In this document: piece by piece, positions 8,598 through 16,965 of the stretch
Position numbering within the stretch: position 1 is the stretch's first letter
Layout of the letters: each line of letters begins with the position of its first letter
NCBI RefSeq assembly: GCF_005154805.1
Contig: NZ_CP039727.1
Coordinates: 4,523,501 to 4,587,500, forward strand
Origin: Bacillus sp. S3
GTDB lineage: Bacteria; Bacillota; Bacilli; Bacillales; Cytobacillaceae
DNA: 64,000 nucleotides
Reading direction: 5' to 3'
The notes under the pieces: model-generated
What the model was told of the DNA's origin: nothing
Database searches by the model: none
What the model saw: only the letters and a program-made list of their open reading frames with translations
Position numbers and translations under genes: made by a program

Positions 8598-10300
8598 TTT
8601 TGTCTCACCTCGCGATCATAGGCGATAAACCGATCGACAAACTGCTTCGGGTCGGTGATTCCCGCCCGCTCGGCCAGTGCAAATAAGGAGGTTTCCTTTA
8701 AATTTGCCTCGCTAATGACCCGGGAATCCGCGAGAACATTGACCGCCGTGTCATCAGCGATTTTCCGCCCGCCGGCAATAACAATTGCCCGCGGCGTGTA
8801 TTCGAGCATGAGGTGCATATCATGGGTAACCATGATAATCGTTACCCCTTGGCGGTTCAACTCCACCAAAAACTCCATGATTTCAGTATAGTGCCGGAAA
8901 TCCTGGCCCGCGGTCGGTTCGTCGAGAATGATGACCTCCGGCTCCAGTACTAAAATAGAAGCAATCGTGACCCGCTTTTTCTGCCCGAAGCTTAACGCCG
9001 AAATCGGCCAGTTACGGTACGGATACAAGCCGCAAATTTTCAGCGTCTTTAAGACCCGTTCCTTGATCTCTGCTTCCGGCACACCGCGGATCACCAAGCC
9101 AAGCGCCACTTCATCGTAAATCATCTGCTTTGAAATCATCTGATTCGGATTTTGCATCACCATGCCAATCCTCCCAGCGCGCTCTTTAATCGTATCGCTG
9201 CTGATATCCCGGCCGCGAAAATAGATGGTACCGGAGCTCGGCTTCTCAAACCCGCAAATCAGTTTCGACAGTGTCGACTTCCCGGCGCCATTTTTACCAA
9301 CAATGCTGACCATTTCCCCTTTTGCAATCGAAAAAGAAAGATCTTGAATTGTTCGCTGCCCCGGTGTGTAACCAAAATGAATCTCTTTCAACTCCAAAAC
9401 CGGCTCTTTTTTCACTTGCGGATCAGGGTGCTCGGCATTCGTAAACCAGTCGATGAATTGGTCTTTGCAGCTTTCAACTGCGAAGGTATCAGGATGAGCC
9501 GGCCGCATTTCCGGTGTAATCGTACAGCCGGCATATTTGGCGGCTTTCACATAAAGCGGCTCACGGATGAAGCATTGCTCTAAAATGGGGGAAGCTAAAA
9601 GTTCATCCGGAGGAATGTCACTGATAATTCTGCCGTCATCAATGACAATGATACGGTCAACCGGGCGGTGCAGGACATCCTCCAAGCGGTGCTCGATGAT
9701 AACGACCGTTTTGTTCGTTTCCTCGTGGATTCGGTCGATCAGCTCAATGGCATATTTTCCTGTGGCCGGATCAAGGTTGGCCAGTGGTTCATCAAACAAA
9801 AGGATCTCGACATCGTCGACCATAACGCCAGCGAGTGAGACCCGCTGTTTTTGCCCCCCGGAAAGATGGTGCAGCGAGGAGTCTAAATACCCTTCCATTT
9901 CGACCATTTTTGAGATTTCCGCTACTTTATCAATCATCTGTGTTTGCGGGGCGGCATCGTTTTCGAGGGCAAAAGCGATATCCTCGGCAACCGTTAGCCC
10001 GATAAATTGTCCATCGGGGTCCTGAAGGACGGTACCAACTTTTTTCGACAGCGAGAAAATGTCCAACTTCTGCACATTTTCACCGCTGATGTTCAACGTA
10101 CCTGACACCTTGCCTTTATAAGAAAAGGGAACAAGGCCATTGAGACAATGGCCGAGTGTACTTTTCCCCGAACCGGATAGACCCACGATGAGAACCTTTT
10201 CCCCTTCATAGATCGTCAGGTTGACCCCATGCAGCGTCGGTTCCGTCTGACTGCGGTATTGAAAGCTATAGTTTTCGAATTGAATAACCGGCTTTTTCAT
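8588..10300 (-). CDS. ECF transporter duplicated ATPase component
   Basis: Two ABC ATPase domains are fused in 570 residues. Domain 1 (about 5-240) has Walker A GLSGSGKST, signature LSGGQKQRV and Walker B EILLFDEPLANLD. Domain 2 (about 300-535) has GKNGAGKST, LSFGQKKRV (a G-to-F variant of the second signature position) and EVIILDEPTAGQD. Duplicated ATPases of this kind (YkoD/MtsB) power ECF vitamin or methionine-regulated importers together with a T and an S protein. The ATG is preceded by AGGAGAAATG. Gene order S-A-T and close spacing show a dedicated (group I) ECF transporter. The GC content is somewhat higher than in the flanking genes. Confidence 0.92.
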   Translation of the reverse strand: MKKPVIQFENYSFQYRSQTEPTLHGVNLTIYEGEKVLIVGLSGSGKSTLGHCLNGLVPFSYKGKVSGTLNISGENVQKLDIFSLSKKVGTVLQDPDGQFIGLTVAEDIAFALENDAAPQTQMIDKVAEISKMVEMEGYLDSSLHHLSGGQKQRVSLAGVMVDDVEILLFDEPLANLDPATGKYAIELIDRIHEETNKTVVIIEHRLEDVLHRPVDRIIVIDDGRIISDIPPDELLASPILEQCFIREPLYVKAAKYAGCTITPEMRPAHPDTFAVESCKDQFIDWFTNAEHPDPQVKKEPVLELKEIHFGYTPGQRTIQDLSFSIAKGEMVSIVGKNGAGKSTLSKLICGFEKPSSGTIYFRGRDISSDTIKERAGRIGMVMQNPNQMISKQMIYDEVALGLVIRGVPEAEIKERVLKTLKICGLYPYRNWPISALSFGQKKRVTIASILVLEPEVIILDEPTAGQDFRHYTEIMEFLVELNRQGVTIIMVTHDMHLMLEYTPRAIVIAGGRKIADDTAVNVLADSRVISEANLKETSLFALAERAGITDPKQFVDRFIAYDREVRQKWQ

Positions 10301-10360
10301 ATCATTTCTCCTAGTAAAACAGTGCTCTTCTTTTTAAGAAAATACTTCTCCTTCTCCTCA

Positions 10361-10918
10361 TTAAACATCCTTCGTCAAACTGCCGCTTTGGCTCCGGCTT
10401 TTTGCATAGATGCTGAGCAGCAAGGTGCCAAGAATTGCGACGGTTGCCATGTTTAACCCGCCGGCGACAAGACCTTGCAGATAAACCTTATTCACAGGCT
10501 CGGCATAAATGAGGACATCCAAGCTTGGCGCAATCGCGAACCAGCCGATTGCCTGAACGATAATTTGCGTGAAGTTAAACAAAATGATTTTTTTCGCTGT
10601 AACTACGCCTGATTCGATATCGATTTTCTTGGAAACAAGGCCGATTAAGAACCCGACGATTCCAGAGACGACCACCCAGCTCCACCACGGCGAGCCGTAG
10701 AAAATGAAATCCTTTAAGGCATGGCCGATTAAGCCAATCAAGCCGCCGGCAACTGGTCCGAAGATCACAGCCATTAATGCTAAAAAGCCGTACGATGTGT
10801 CAAAATTCGTATTGGGCACCCCGGTTGGAATAACCGCGAATCTCCCTAAAATGACAAATACAGCTGATCCAATCCCAATCGCCACGATGGTTTTAATAGA
10901 TAACTGATTCCCTTTCAC
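10361..10918 (-). CDS. ECF transporter substrate-binding S component, UPF0397 family
   Basis: About 185 residues with five to six membrane segments. The N-terminal motif [26 protein letters not shown] core followed by [20 protein letters not shown] is the UPF0397 signature. Databases often call the family a riboflavin S component, while SEED subsystems call it MtsA of a methionine-regulated ECF transporter; the T-box upstream favours a methionine-related or SAM-derived substrate. The longest frame begins at a TTG (10933), but the GTG at 10918 is the better start: GGGGG and GAGG lie before it, and it gives the family's usual [14 protein letters not shown] beginning and length of about 182 residues. 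Confidence 0.85.
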   Translation of the reverse strand: MKGNQLSIKTIVAIGIGSAVFVILGRFAVIPTGVPNTNFDTSYGFLALMAVIFGPVAGGLIGLIGHALKDFIFYGSPWWSWVVVSGIVGFLIGLVSKKIDIESGVVTAKKIILFNFTQIIVQAIGWFAIAPSLDVLIYAEPVNKVYLQGLVAGGLNMATVAILGTLLLSIYAKSRSQSGSLTKDV

Positions 10919-10951
10919 TTCCTCAACCCCCAAAAGATGTATTTTATTAAA

Positions 10952-11809
10952 TTAATTGTAAACAATTTTTGGTATTTTGCGAATAGATATTTTCCAGGAA
11001 GCCCCTGTTTCAATATGGTACGCCTTAGCAAAAGAACCTTGATTAATCGCCACGCCAATTTTATCGAGCGAATTCACATATAACAGCGGCTCGCCTAAAT
11101 GAATATCAGCAAAGGTCCGGCCATAGGTCATAATATTTTTATAAACCTGGCGGGTATCATTTTCAATCGTCACTTCAAAGGAATCGCCATATTCTGCCGA
11201 GAAATCTTTAAACAACACGCGGTCAATATTTGTCCATAGATTCCCGAAGCGAATATCAAGGATGTCGATATGGCCTGTGAGTATTTGGTTGGTAATACTC
11301 GGCTCCGCCTTTGGCAGCTCGATAAGTGAATCCACCGGCACCTCCGGACCCACTTGTTCAAACGTAATGTGGTTGGATGCGAGCCTTGCCCCAGTATAGG
11401 CATAGACATCACGGCCATGGAATGTATAGGATTCCCCGGAATGCGGCAGGCGGTTGACCGTCTCATCAATGATTCTCGCCTCTTGAATGCCAATGCAGTT
11501 TTTAATATGGGTCAGCGTCCCATTATCCGGAGTAATAATATATTGACCTAAATCCGTTTTCACGGCAATACTTCTACGCTCCGAACCAACACCCGGATCG
11601 ACAACGGAAACAAACACCGTTCCTTCCGGCCAGTAAGAAACCGTCTGATATAAGCGGTAGGACCCTTCCCAAATATGATACTGGGGAATGTCATGAGTTA
11701 AATCGAAAATCCGGATCGCCGGATTAACGGAAATCGCCACACCGTACATCGCACTAACAGCACCATCACTTGTACCAAAATCAGTTTGCAACACGAGATT
11801 GTTATTCAT
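10952..11809 (-). CDS. S-adenosyl-L-methionine hydrolase (adenosine-forming), DUF62 family
   Basis: The 285-residue protein belongs to the SAM hydroxide adenosyltransferase / halogenase (DUF62) family, which splits SAM to adenosine and methionine using activated water. Visible hallmarks are LQTDFGTSDGAVSAMYG at residues about 6-22 with the SAM-contacting Asp, DLTHDIPQYHIWEG, VSVVDPGVGSERRSIAV, and TPDNGTLTHI. It lacks the extra loop typical of fluorinases, so hydrolysis is expected. GGAGG before the ATG at 11809 decides the start; an ATG 14 codons upstream has no site. It is the first gene of the T-box-controlled ECF operon, 33 bp before the S gene. The pairing suggests salvage or balancing of SAM, methionine and adenosine. 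Confidence 0.9.
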   Translation of the reverse strand: MNNNLVLQTDFGTSDGAVSAMYGVAISVNPAIRIFDLTHDIPQYHIWEGSYRLYQTVSYWPEGTVFVSVVDPGVGSERRSIAVKTDLGQYIITPDNGTLTHIKNCIGIQEARIIDETVNRLPHSGESYTFHGRDVYAYTGARLASNHITFEQVGPEVPVDSLIELPKAEPSITNQILTGHIDILDIRFGNLWTNIDRVLFKDFSAEYGDSFEVTIENDTRQVYKNIMTYGRTFADIHLGEPLLYVNSLDKIGVAINQGSFAKAYHIETGASWKISIRKIPKIVYN

Positions 11810-11862
11810 TATATTTTCCTCCAGTCTTTTAAATGTTTGCTTGGGTTCCATTTGAAAAAAAT

Positions 11863-12186
11863 AAAAAAACCACGCCCCTATCTATTATTAGAAAAAATAG
11901 ATAAGGACGTGGTTTAGATCCACGTGGTACCACCTTAATTTACTGTTTGCTCACACAAAACAGCCTCTGCAAGTACGCGAGCATGAATGCTGCTCTATAT
12001 ACTGTGGTATGGATAACGAGTACCAAATCTCGTCGGAACCTACTCCAATCGGAACGGATTGTTTCAGCACGCAGCTCTGAGGCCATTGTTCGGATTCGTA
12101 TTTTTGCTTCTTTTCAGCAACCGAAGCTCTCTTTAAAAAATAACTGAATCGTACTTTCCCTCTTCAACGCTTTTAGTTTGAAAATT
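11863..12186 (-). ncRNA. T-box leader RNA, probable methionine specifier
   Basis: The minus-strand leader has all T-box landmarks. Stem I begins with GAGG...AGTAC at about 12155-12135 and has a terminal GCTTC-loop-GAAGC hairpin. CGAAC follows on the 3' side, then the specifier loop, where ATG at 12087-12085 is the best codon (AAT, one base earlier, is the alternative). The T-box core AAGGTGGTACCACG spans 11936-11923. A terminator stem, AACCACGTCC / GGGGCGTGGTT extended by AATAGATA pairing, occupies 11914-11868 and is followed by seven Ts. Uncharged tRNA binding would favour the antiterminator and switch on the SAM hydrolase/ECF operon. Confidence 0.9.
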
Positions 12187-12192
12187 TACTAA

Positions 12193-12221
12193 ATTATAGT
12201 CGGTATTTTTGAAATAGTCAA
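12193..12221 (-). promoter_or_regulatory. SigA promoter of the T-box operon
   Basis: TTGACT (12221-12216) and TATAAT (12198-12193) are separated by 17 bp on the minus strand, a near-consensus SigA promoter. Transcription should start near 12186, just before the T-box leader. Confidence 0.85.
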
Positions 12222-12334
12222 GCATAAGAAAAACGACTCTACTTTTCGGACACGGTAAAGTTAATATGGCCGGATTGTTTAACAACGATACGGTATAATA
12301 TCGATACAGAAAAAAGATTTAAGGAGTGTTTTCT

Positions 12335-12661
12335 ATTTTTAAAGCAATTGTTTTGTTTATACTTGCAGGAATAGCCGAAATTGGCGGCGGCTATCTCATT
12401 TGGTTATGGTTAAGAGAAGGAAAGCCATCTTATTGGGGTCTCTTTGGAGGACTAACATTAGCATTATACGGTGTTATTGCTACCTTCCAAGCGTTTCCAT
12501 CATTCGGCAGAGTTTATGCCGCCTATGGAGGGGTATTTATCTTTCTATCTGTTTTATGGGGCTGGGGAATAGATAAAAAAACTCCAGATTTATATGATTG
12601 GGTCGGTGCAGGGATCTGTTTAGTCGGTGTGACAGTGATGTTATTCGCACCGCGTCACTGA
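12335..12661 (+). CDS. YnfA family (UPF0060) small membrane protein
   Basis: About 108 residues with four membrane helices. The family signature [22 protein letters not shown] is visible across residues about 14-35, then [10 protein letters not shown] and [17 protein letters not shown]. Function is not settled; the fold resembles SMR/EamA drug exporters. The start is odd. AAGGAG at 12321-12326 overlaps the only GTG (12326), so that GTG cannot be served by it. The codon 8 bp after the ribosome site is ATT at 12335, giving the family's usual start (M-F-K-A-I-V). An ATT start is rare, so the start is uncertain. TATAAT at 12294-12299 is the likely -10. Confidence 0.85.
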   Translation: MFKAIVLFILAGIAEIGGGYLIWLWLREGKPSYWGLFGGLTLALYGVIATFQAFPSFGRVYAAYGGVFIFLSVLWGWGIDKKTPDLYDWVGAGICLVGVTVMLFAPRH

Positions 12662-12699
12662 TGAAGCTAGGGTTGTCCATTTTCAGGTAAACCAAATAG

Positions 12700-12732
12700 A
12701 ACCAAAGGAAGCCCCTTGGTTCTATCGTTTTA
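12700..12732. terminator. Terminator between YnfA and the response regulator
   Basis: AGAACCAAAGG / CCCTTGGTTCT forms a stem with a short loop, followed by ATCGTTTT. It separates the convergent genes. Almost the same 37-bp sequence is found at 19163-19203. Confidence 0.65.
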
Positions 12733-12757
12733 ATTCTATTAGGAACCGTTCAACTGG

Positions 12758-13399
12758 TTAATGTATGACATACTTGACCAGCCCTTTTACGTTTGCATAC
12801 AACGCAGCCTGTGTTCTGTCTGCAAGCTCAAGCTTTGCTAATATTTGACTTACATGTTTTTTTACAGTGAATTCTGTAACAAATAAAGTTTGCGAAATTT
12901 CTTTATTTGATAGCCCCCTGCCAAGTTCAATGAGTACTTCTCTTTCTTTTGGAGTTAACACGTCGAAATCGCTTACCTTTTCCCGATGCTCATTAGTTTT
13001 CATCAGCATGTCAAATACACCTGGATCATAATATTTGCGCCCTTTGCTAATAATTTTTAATGCATGGATTAGCTCTTCCGGTAAGGCTTCTTTTAATACA
13101 TAACCGTCCACCCCAGTTTCCTTTGCACGCTTAAAGTCTTCCTCCTCTGTAGAAGAAGTCAGCACAACAAATTTACATGTAGACCCCTGTCGAATGGCTT
13201 CCGATATAAGCTCCAAACCAGATTCATCTGCTAAACGAAGATCGACTAATGCCAAATCGGGTTTAGTGGCTTGAAGAAGTTCCATTGCTTCTTTTGAATT
13301 TGTTGCCTCACCAAGTACCCTCATAGATCCGTCCAACGAAAGGATGGACGTTAATCCTCTGCGAACAAGCGGATGATCATCAACAATAACCACGTTCAT
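12758..13399 (-). CDS. Response regulator, NarL/LuxR type
   Basis: This 213-residue protein has a receiver domain (1-120) with acidic pair Asp7-Asp8, phospho-acceptor Asp53 in LALVDLRL, Thr/Ser at VVLTSS and Lys at YVLKEA, and a C-terminal LuxR helix-turn-helix (about 145-205, LTPKEREVLIELGRGLSNKEISQ...VTEFTVKKHVS). It should bind DNA when phosphorylated by the kinase encoded just upstream; the kinase stop and this ATG overlap as TAATG. The likely targets are the neighbouring secreted-protein and signal-peptidase genes. Confidence 0.92.
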   Translation of the reverse strand: MNVVIVDDHPLVRRGLTSILSLDGSMRVLGEATNSKEAMELLQATKPDLALVDLRLADESGLELISEAIRQGSTCKFVVLTSSTEEEDFKRAKETGVDGYVLKEALPEELIHALKIISKGRKYYDPGVFDMLMKTNEHREKVSDFDVLTPKEREVLIELGRGLSNKEISQTLFVTEFTVKKHVSQILAKLELADRTQAALYANVKGLVKYVIH

Positions 13400-15111
13400 T
13401 ACCCCGCCACCTCTTGCTTCCTTAGCATTTTTACTACTGGAATGTCAATTTTCACTTCTGTCCCTTTGCCCTGAATCCCTTCAATGGTAAAATTCCCATC
13501 AAAAGAGCTAACAATATTTTTCATATTCAAAAGGCCAATCCCTTTTTCTCTTTTGTCATCATTATGATATGTATGGATGCCAATTCCGTCATCTTGTATG
13601 GCTAAACTCGTCTTTTCTTCCAAAAGAGATAATCTTAATTCAATAGCATTAGCTCCCCCATGGCGAACGGCATTTCCACAGGCCTCACAAATAATTCGAT
13701 AAAGTGCCTGCTTTACTTTGTCGGAAATGTTGGCCTCATCACCGGTTAGTTGATAATCCACTTTCACATTGTTCAGCTTAGCGAATTCCTCCAAATACTT
13801 TTTCAGACGAATCAAAAATGGCTTATCTCCCCTTTTTACAGAGCTTAAGCGATAAATAGCTGAACGAAGTTCCTTCATTGAATTAGCTGCCGACTCTGAA
13901 AGGAATTGATATTCCGAATTCAATTCTTCAGTGGACATATTACTCCCTTTTACCTTTAAACTATGCAGTGAACATACAATTCCAAATAACCTTTGTGCTA
14001 CACTATCATGAATCTCATTGGCAATTCGATTTTGTTCCTCAATCACAAGCATTTGTTCCATCATCTGATCCATATAGATTCTTTCAAGCATAATTTCACT
14101 GAGCTCTGCTAAGAAATCAAAAGGACGATATAACAAGAATGTCTGTTCATCATTATTTGTGTTATTGACCCTCACCCCTAGTACCCCGACATTGTTGGAG
14201 GTTCTAATAATCTTCATCCAATACAAATCATCTTTAATCCTGCCGATAAATGGCTCTCTTTTCCCACGGATATGGTTCCATTCTCCCTTAAGATCCGTTT
14301 CGAGCCCAACATTATTCGTTGTGTTTTCCATATAGCCCGTCTTAAGGAGTGTATTGGTTAACCAGAAAAATGCAGCCTCACCTTGGAGGCATTTCATGAT
14401 GGATGCAATGATTTCTTCAGCGGCCTTATTAGAGTTCTTCTTTGAAGCAAAAGTCTCCATTAAATGATACAGTGACATGATCTGTTCTAATGTTTGCTGA
14501 TATTTTTCATTGGTATCAGTGAGGATAGTATTTACCTGTAACAGTTCATCCTGTTGTTTTTGTAATAAGAAAGCTTTTGAATCTAATTCCTTCGTTAATC
14601 CTGAAAATAGCCTTGCAAGCAGGATTGTGAGAAAACACACCAGGTAAAAGTCGGATTTTCCTTCCAAAATTCCTGCCAAGTTGTCAAAATGAAATAGATA
14701 ATACGCAATGAATGTTGCACTGCCAAGATAAAAAGTTAATGATCCCCAACAAAATAATGGTGTTAAAAAGCTGGCTGCCACAAGAACCGGATTCAGAGCA
14801 TACCATATAAATGGACTTGAAACCCCTCCGGTAGGAATCAGCAGCAATGTCATTCCAATCGTTTCAACTATTACTGTTGATTGAAGAATAGCATGGTTTC
14901 CTAGATACTTTCTTTGTAAATCAGTGATAATCCAGGCGGCGACAGTTAATGATACGACCACCACAACTTTAAAAATGAAAGGTGATTGCGGCCCAACTAA
15001 ATAAAATACAGAAGTTACCAAAAGTGAAATATAACGATATAAAAACAATAGACTTACGTTGTTCGATGGCCTCTTGCTAATGAAATGAAAAAAATGATTA
15101 CCGTCTTGCAT
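13399..15111 (-). CDS. Sensor histidine kinase, HisKA_3 (DesK/NarX type)
   Basis: About 570 residues. The N-terminal 170 residues hold five to six membrane helices without a large extracellular loop, so the signal is probably sensed in or near the membrane. A coiled stretch (about 175-225) and a GAF-like region follow, then the HisKA_3 dimerisation helix with His368 in IANEIHDSVAQRLFG, and a HATPase with IICEACGNAVRHG (N box) and IQDDGIGI (G1). The longest frame starts at 15198 deep inside the upstream DUF5305 gene; the ATG at 15111 (MQDGNHFF) leaves only a 14-bp overlap and is preferred. Cognate regulator is the next gene. Confidence 0.88.
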   Translation of the reverse strand: MQDGNHFFHFISKRPSNNVSLLFLYRYISLLVTSVFYLVGPQSPFIFKVVVVVSLTVAAWIITDLQRKYLGNHAILQSTVIVETIGMTLLLIPTGGVSSPFIWYALNPVLVAASFLTPLFCWGSLTFYLGSATFIAYYLFHFDNLAGILEGKSDFYLVCFLTILLARLFSGLTKELDSKAFLLQKQQDELLQVNTILTDTNEKYQQTLEQIMSLYHLMETFASKKNSNKAAEEIIASIMKCLQGEAAFFWLTNTLLKTGYMENTTNNVGLETDLKGEWNHIRGKREPFIGRIKDDLYWMKIIRTSNNVGVLGVRVNNTNNDEQTFLLYRPFDFLAELSEIMLERIYMDQMMEQMLVIEEQNRIANEIHDSVAQRLFGIVCSLHSLKVKGSNMSTEELNSEYQFLSESAANSMKELRSAIYRLSSVKRGDKPFLIRLKKYLEEFAKLNNVKVDYQLTGDEANISDKVKQALYRIICEACGNAVRHGGANAIELRLSLLEEKTSLAIQDDGIGIHTYHNDDKREKGIGLLNMKNIVSSFDGNFTIEGIQGKGTEVKIDIPVVKMLRKQEVAG

Positions 15112-16207
15112 AGATTTGCTCACTTTCCATTTCACTTTTCGCCACGGATACGAGATCGGTGTTACTGGTTTCATAGCTGTACAAATAATCCCCATCAACT
15201 ATAAAATAGGTCCCGCTTTTATTCTGATGATCCTTGTAGAAAAAGATAGGAAGTTCTTTTTCGTCAGAAATCTTTATGACGGATTGAAAGGAGTCAAGAA
15301 TAAAGATGGACTTCTGGGAGATGTTTATTTTCTGAGATACTGGGATTACTCTATTTCTATACTTTTTGTTAATTCTATCTGTTTGTGATGCAGAGTGTTT
15401 CGATTGGCGTCGAAGCAGCCAGCCTTTAGAAGTTACAGCCAAAAAGATTAGTAAAAGGATGGAGAGAAGACTGCTGCTAATTCGAACAGATTGAAGCGGC
15501 AGCTCAAATCCTGCAATTTTCAACGGGTTTGTAATCGTCTGTGCCTCAGTGAGAAAAGGAGCACTGGTTGTAAAGGTTTTTTCACCTGATAAACTTATTT
15601 CATCAAAGGAGTATTGGAAGGCAAGCGCATCTTGTATTTGAATCGTTCGTTCTACTCCATTATAAAGAATCTTTCCATTAATAGCCGGTATCACTTCTAA
15701 TACATACTGGTCAGAGTGAATTCCCGTCTCATCTTCAACCTGTGTAATAAATGATTGCACACTTTGCAGGTCAATTTTATAATCGTTGTCAATCAATGCT
15801 ATTTTTGTTCCCTCTTGTTTAAAATCTTGTTTTTGTTCCAATGGGAATGATCGCTCCCAAAGACTGCCTGCTTTGATCACTAATTGAACTTCATGGGTTC
15901 CCTCAGCGACAACTGAATTTTCGGCAGTGATCGTCGATTTCAAACGAACAGGGATAGCTGTGGTTATTTTCTTAAAGATGGTAGGACCAACATCTATTGT
16001 CCCTCCATCGGGGTATAGAATATTGGGTCTAATCTCCGCCTTAAAATCGTAGTTGGTCAACATTTGCAGCTTGTTCCCATTTAGCTGATTGGTGATGGTT
16101 GTTGGCTGTAATAAAGAATACACAGACAAGGCACTTGATAGAATAAAAAATGGCAGCAGAGTAATAACAAGTGTCTTACGCCTTCTCTTGTACAAATTTT
16201 TTTTCAA
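15098..16207 (-). CDS. DUF5305 membrane-anchored protein
   Basis: The 369-residue product has an N-terminal membrane segment (about 12-33), a long extracellular beta-rich region (35-240), a second membrane helix near 245-263 and a C-terminal cytoplasmic tail of about 100 residues. The YDFKAEIRPNILYPDGGTI region and the FQYSFDEISLSGEKTF-like stretch are typical of DUF5305, a family seen in archaea and bacilli beside signal peptidase I genes. Its function is unknown; an assembly or chaperone role for secreted proteins is possible. It starts at TTG after AGGTGTGAGG, 18 bp behind the small secreted-protein gene, and overlaps the kinase gene. Confidence 0.75.
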   Translation of the reverse strand: MKKNLYKRRRKTLVITLLPFFILSSALSVYSLLQPTTITNQLNGNKLQMLTNYDFKAEIRPNILYPDGGTIDVGPTIFKKITTAIPVRLKSTITAENSVVAEGTHEVQLVIKAGSLWERSFPLEQKQDFKQEGTKIALIDNDYKIDLQSVQSFITQVEDETGIHSDQYVLEVIPAINGKILYNGVERTIQIQDALAFQYSFDEISLSGEKTFTTSAPFLTEAQTITNPLKIAGFELPLQSVRISSSLLSILLLIFLAVTSKGWLLRRQSKHSASQTDRINKKYRNRVIPVSQKINISQKSIFILDSFQSVIKISDEKELPIFFYKDHQNKSGTYFIVDGDYLYSYETSNTDLVSVAKSEMESEQIYARR

Positions 16208-16225
16208 TTTTCCTCACACCTTTTC

Positions 16226-16633
16226 TTATTCATTCTGAGTCGGGATTGTTGACTTTATTTTCGCGCTTCCACCATTCCAATGAACGTTAATTTGGATCAT
16301 CTCCCCTGCTATTTCCGAAAAATCATTCATACTATTCAGGTTCTTTTTTTCACCCGGATTAATAATGATAGAATTGGTTTTTTCGAAATTTATTATGGTA
16401 ATAGGTGGATTCCCCATTAATTCAATCCCATCGATTTCGACTCTTTTCCCCGTATGATTGGTGATGGATATCTGCCCTTCTTGTCCATAAGAAATAGCTA
16501 TTAGAGCCCGTTCCTCTGAATCAATCGCTAACGTTGCCTTATTCTGAATTTGCGCCGTAGAATAACTGTTGGTATGGGATAAAAGGAATGAGAGAGCGAT
16601 AAAAATCGCAACGAATGAAACGACTATTTTCAC
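16226..16633 (-). CDS. Small secreted protein, unknown function
   Basis: This 135-residue protein has a clear signal peptide (hydrophobic 4-20, cleavage near residue 26, ...NSYSTA) and a mature part of about 110 residues predicted to be beta-rich (RALIAISYGQEGQISITN, RVEIDGIEL). It resembles a single Ig-like or TasA-like small sandwich, but I do not recognise a family. GGAGGG precedes the GTG start. It is the first gene of an operon with DUF5305, the kinase and the regulator, and is transcribed through a structured leader with a terminator. Confidence 0.7.
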   Translation of the reverse strand: MKIVVSFVAIFIALSFLLSHTNSYSTAQIQNKATLAIDSEERALIAISYGQEGQISITNHTGKRVEIDGIELMGNPPITIINFEKTNSIIINPGEKKNLNSMNDFSEIAGEMIQINVHWNGGSAKIKSTIPTQNE

Positions 16634-16650
16634 GATAATCCCTCCAGAAA

Positions 16651-16786
16651 CATAATAAAAGCCAGATTAAACTGGACGGGTTCATCCAATTTAATCTGGC
16701 CGGTTGCACCACTAACTCAATACGTCCCAGGTGCCCAGATACAGGACGTATTTCACAGTTTCCATGATTACGAGTATATTTCATAG
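16651..16786 (-). ncRNA. Structured leader RNA with intrinsic terminator (riboswitch-like)
   Basis: Reading the minus strand from the promoter, AATACGTCC (16752-16744) pairs with GGACGTATT (16727-16719). The 16-base loop contains GCACC (16734-16730), which can pair with GGTGC at 16710-16706, giving a pseudoknot. A long hairpin, 16700-16661 (16 bp with one wobble, loop TGAACCCG), follows and is trailed by TTTTATT, a strong terminator 27 bp before the GTG start of the first gene. A terminator in front of all the operon's genes implies attenuation. I could not match it to a known riboswitch class. Confidence 0.6.
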
Positions 16787-16793
16787 TCTATTA

Positions 16794-16822
16794 TATCTAG
16801 GTATTCAGGAATATATTGTCAA
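16794..16822 (-). promoter_or_regulatory. SigA-type promoter of the DUF5305/kinase operon
   Basis: TTGACA (16822-16817) and TAGATA (16799-16794) are 17 bp apart on the minus strand, with a further TATAAT-like overlap downstream. The start would be near 16786, at the head of the structured leader. Confidence 0.7.
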
Positions 16823-16913
16823 ACGATGAAGCCCTTTTTGTTCTAATTATGTATATTCAATGAGATTATTGTCGTTTTCACTACTTTTATAGGGCAATTC
16901 TAAAAAAATGAAA

Positions 16914-16953
16914 AAAAAGGAAGAATAGAGAGATATCACCATTCTTCCTTTTT
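16914..16953 (-). terminator. Terminator of the secreted-protein gene
   Basis: AAAAAGGAAGAAT / ATTCTTCCTTTTT forms a 13-bp stem with a 14-base loop and T-runs on the minus strand, 13 bp past the stop of the secreted-protein gene. Confidence 0.85.
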
Positions 16954-16965
16954 CGTTCGCTAACT

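Noticed and set aside
10361..10933. Riboflavin transporter S component (common database label)
   Set aside because: The T-box leader and SAM hydrolase neighbour argue for a methionine/SAM-linked substrate; no FMN riboswitch is seen.
16651..16786. c-di-GMP-I, T-box or SAM riboswitch upstream of the DUF5305 operon
   Set aside because: None of the core motifs of these classes is present; the element is reported as unassigned.
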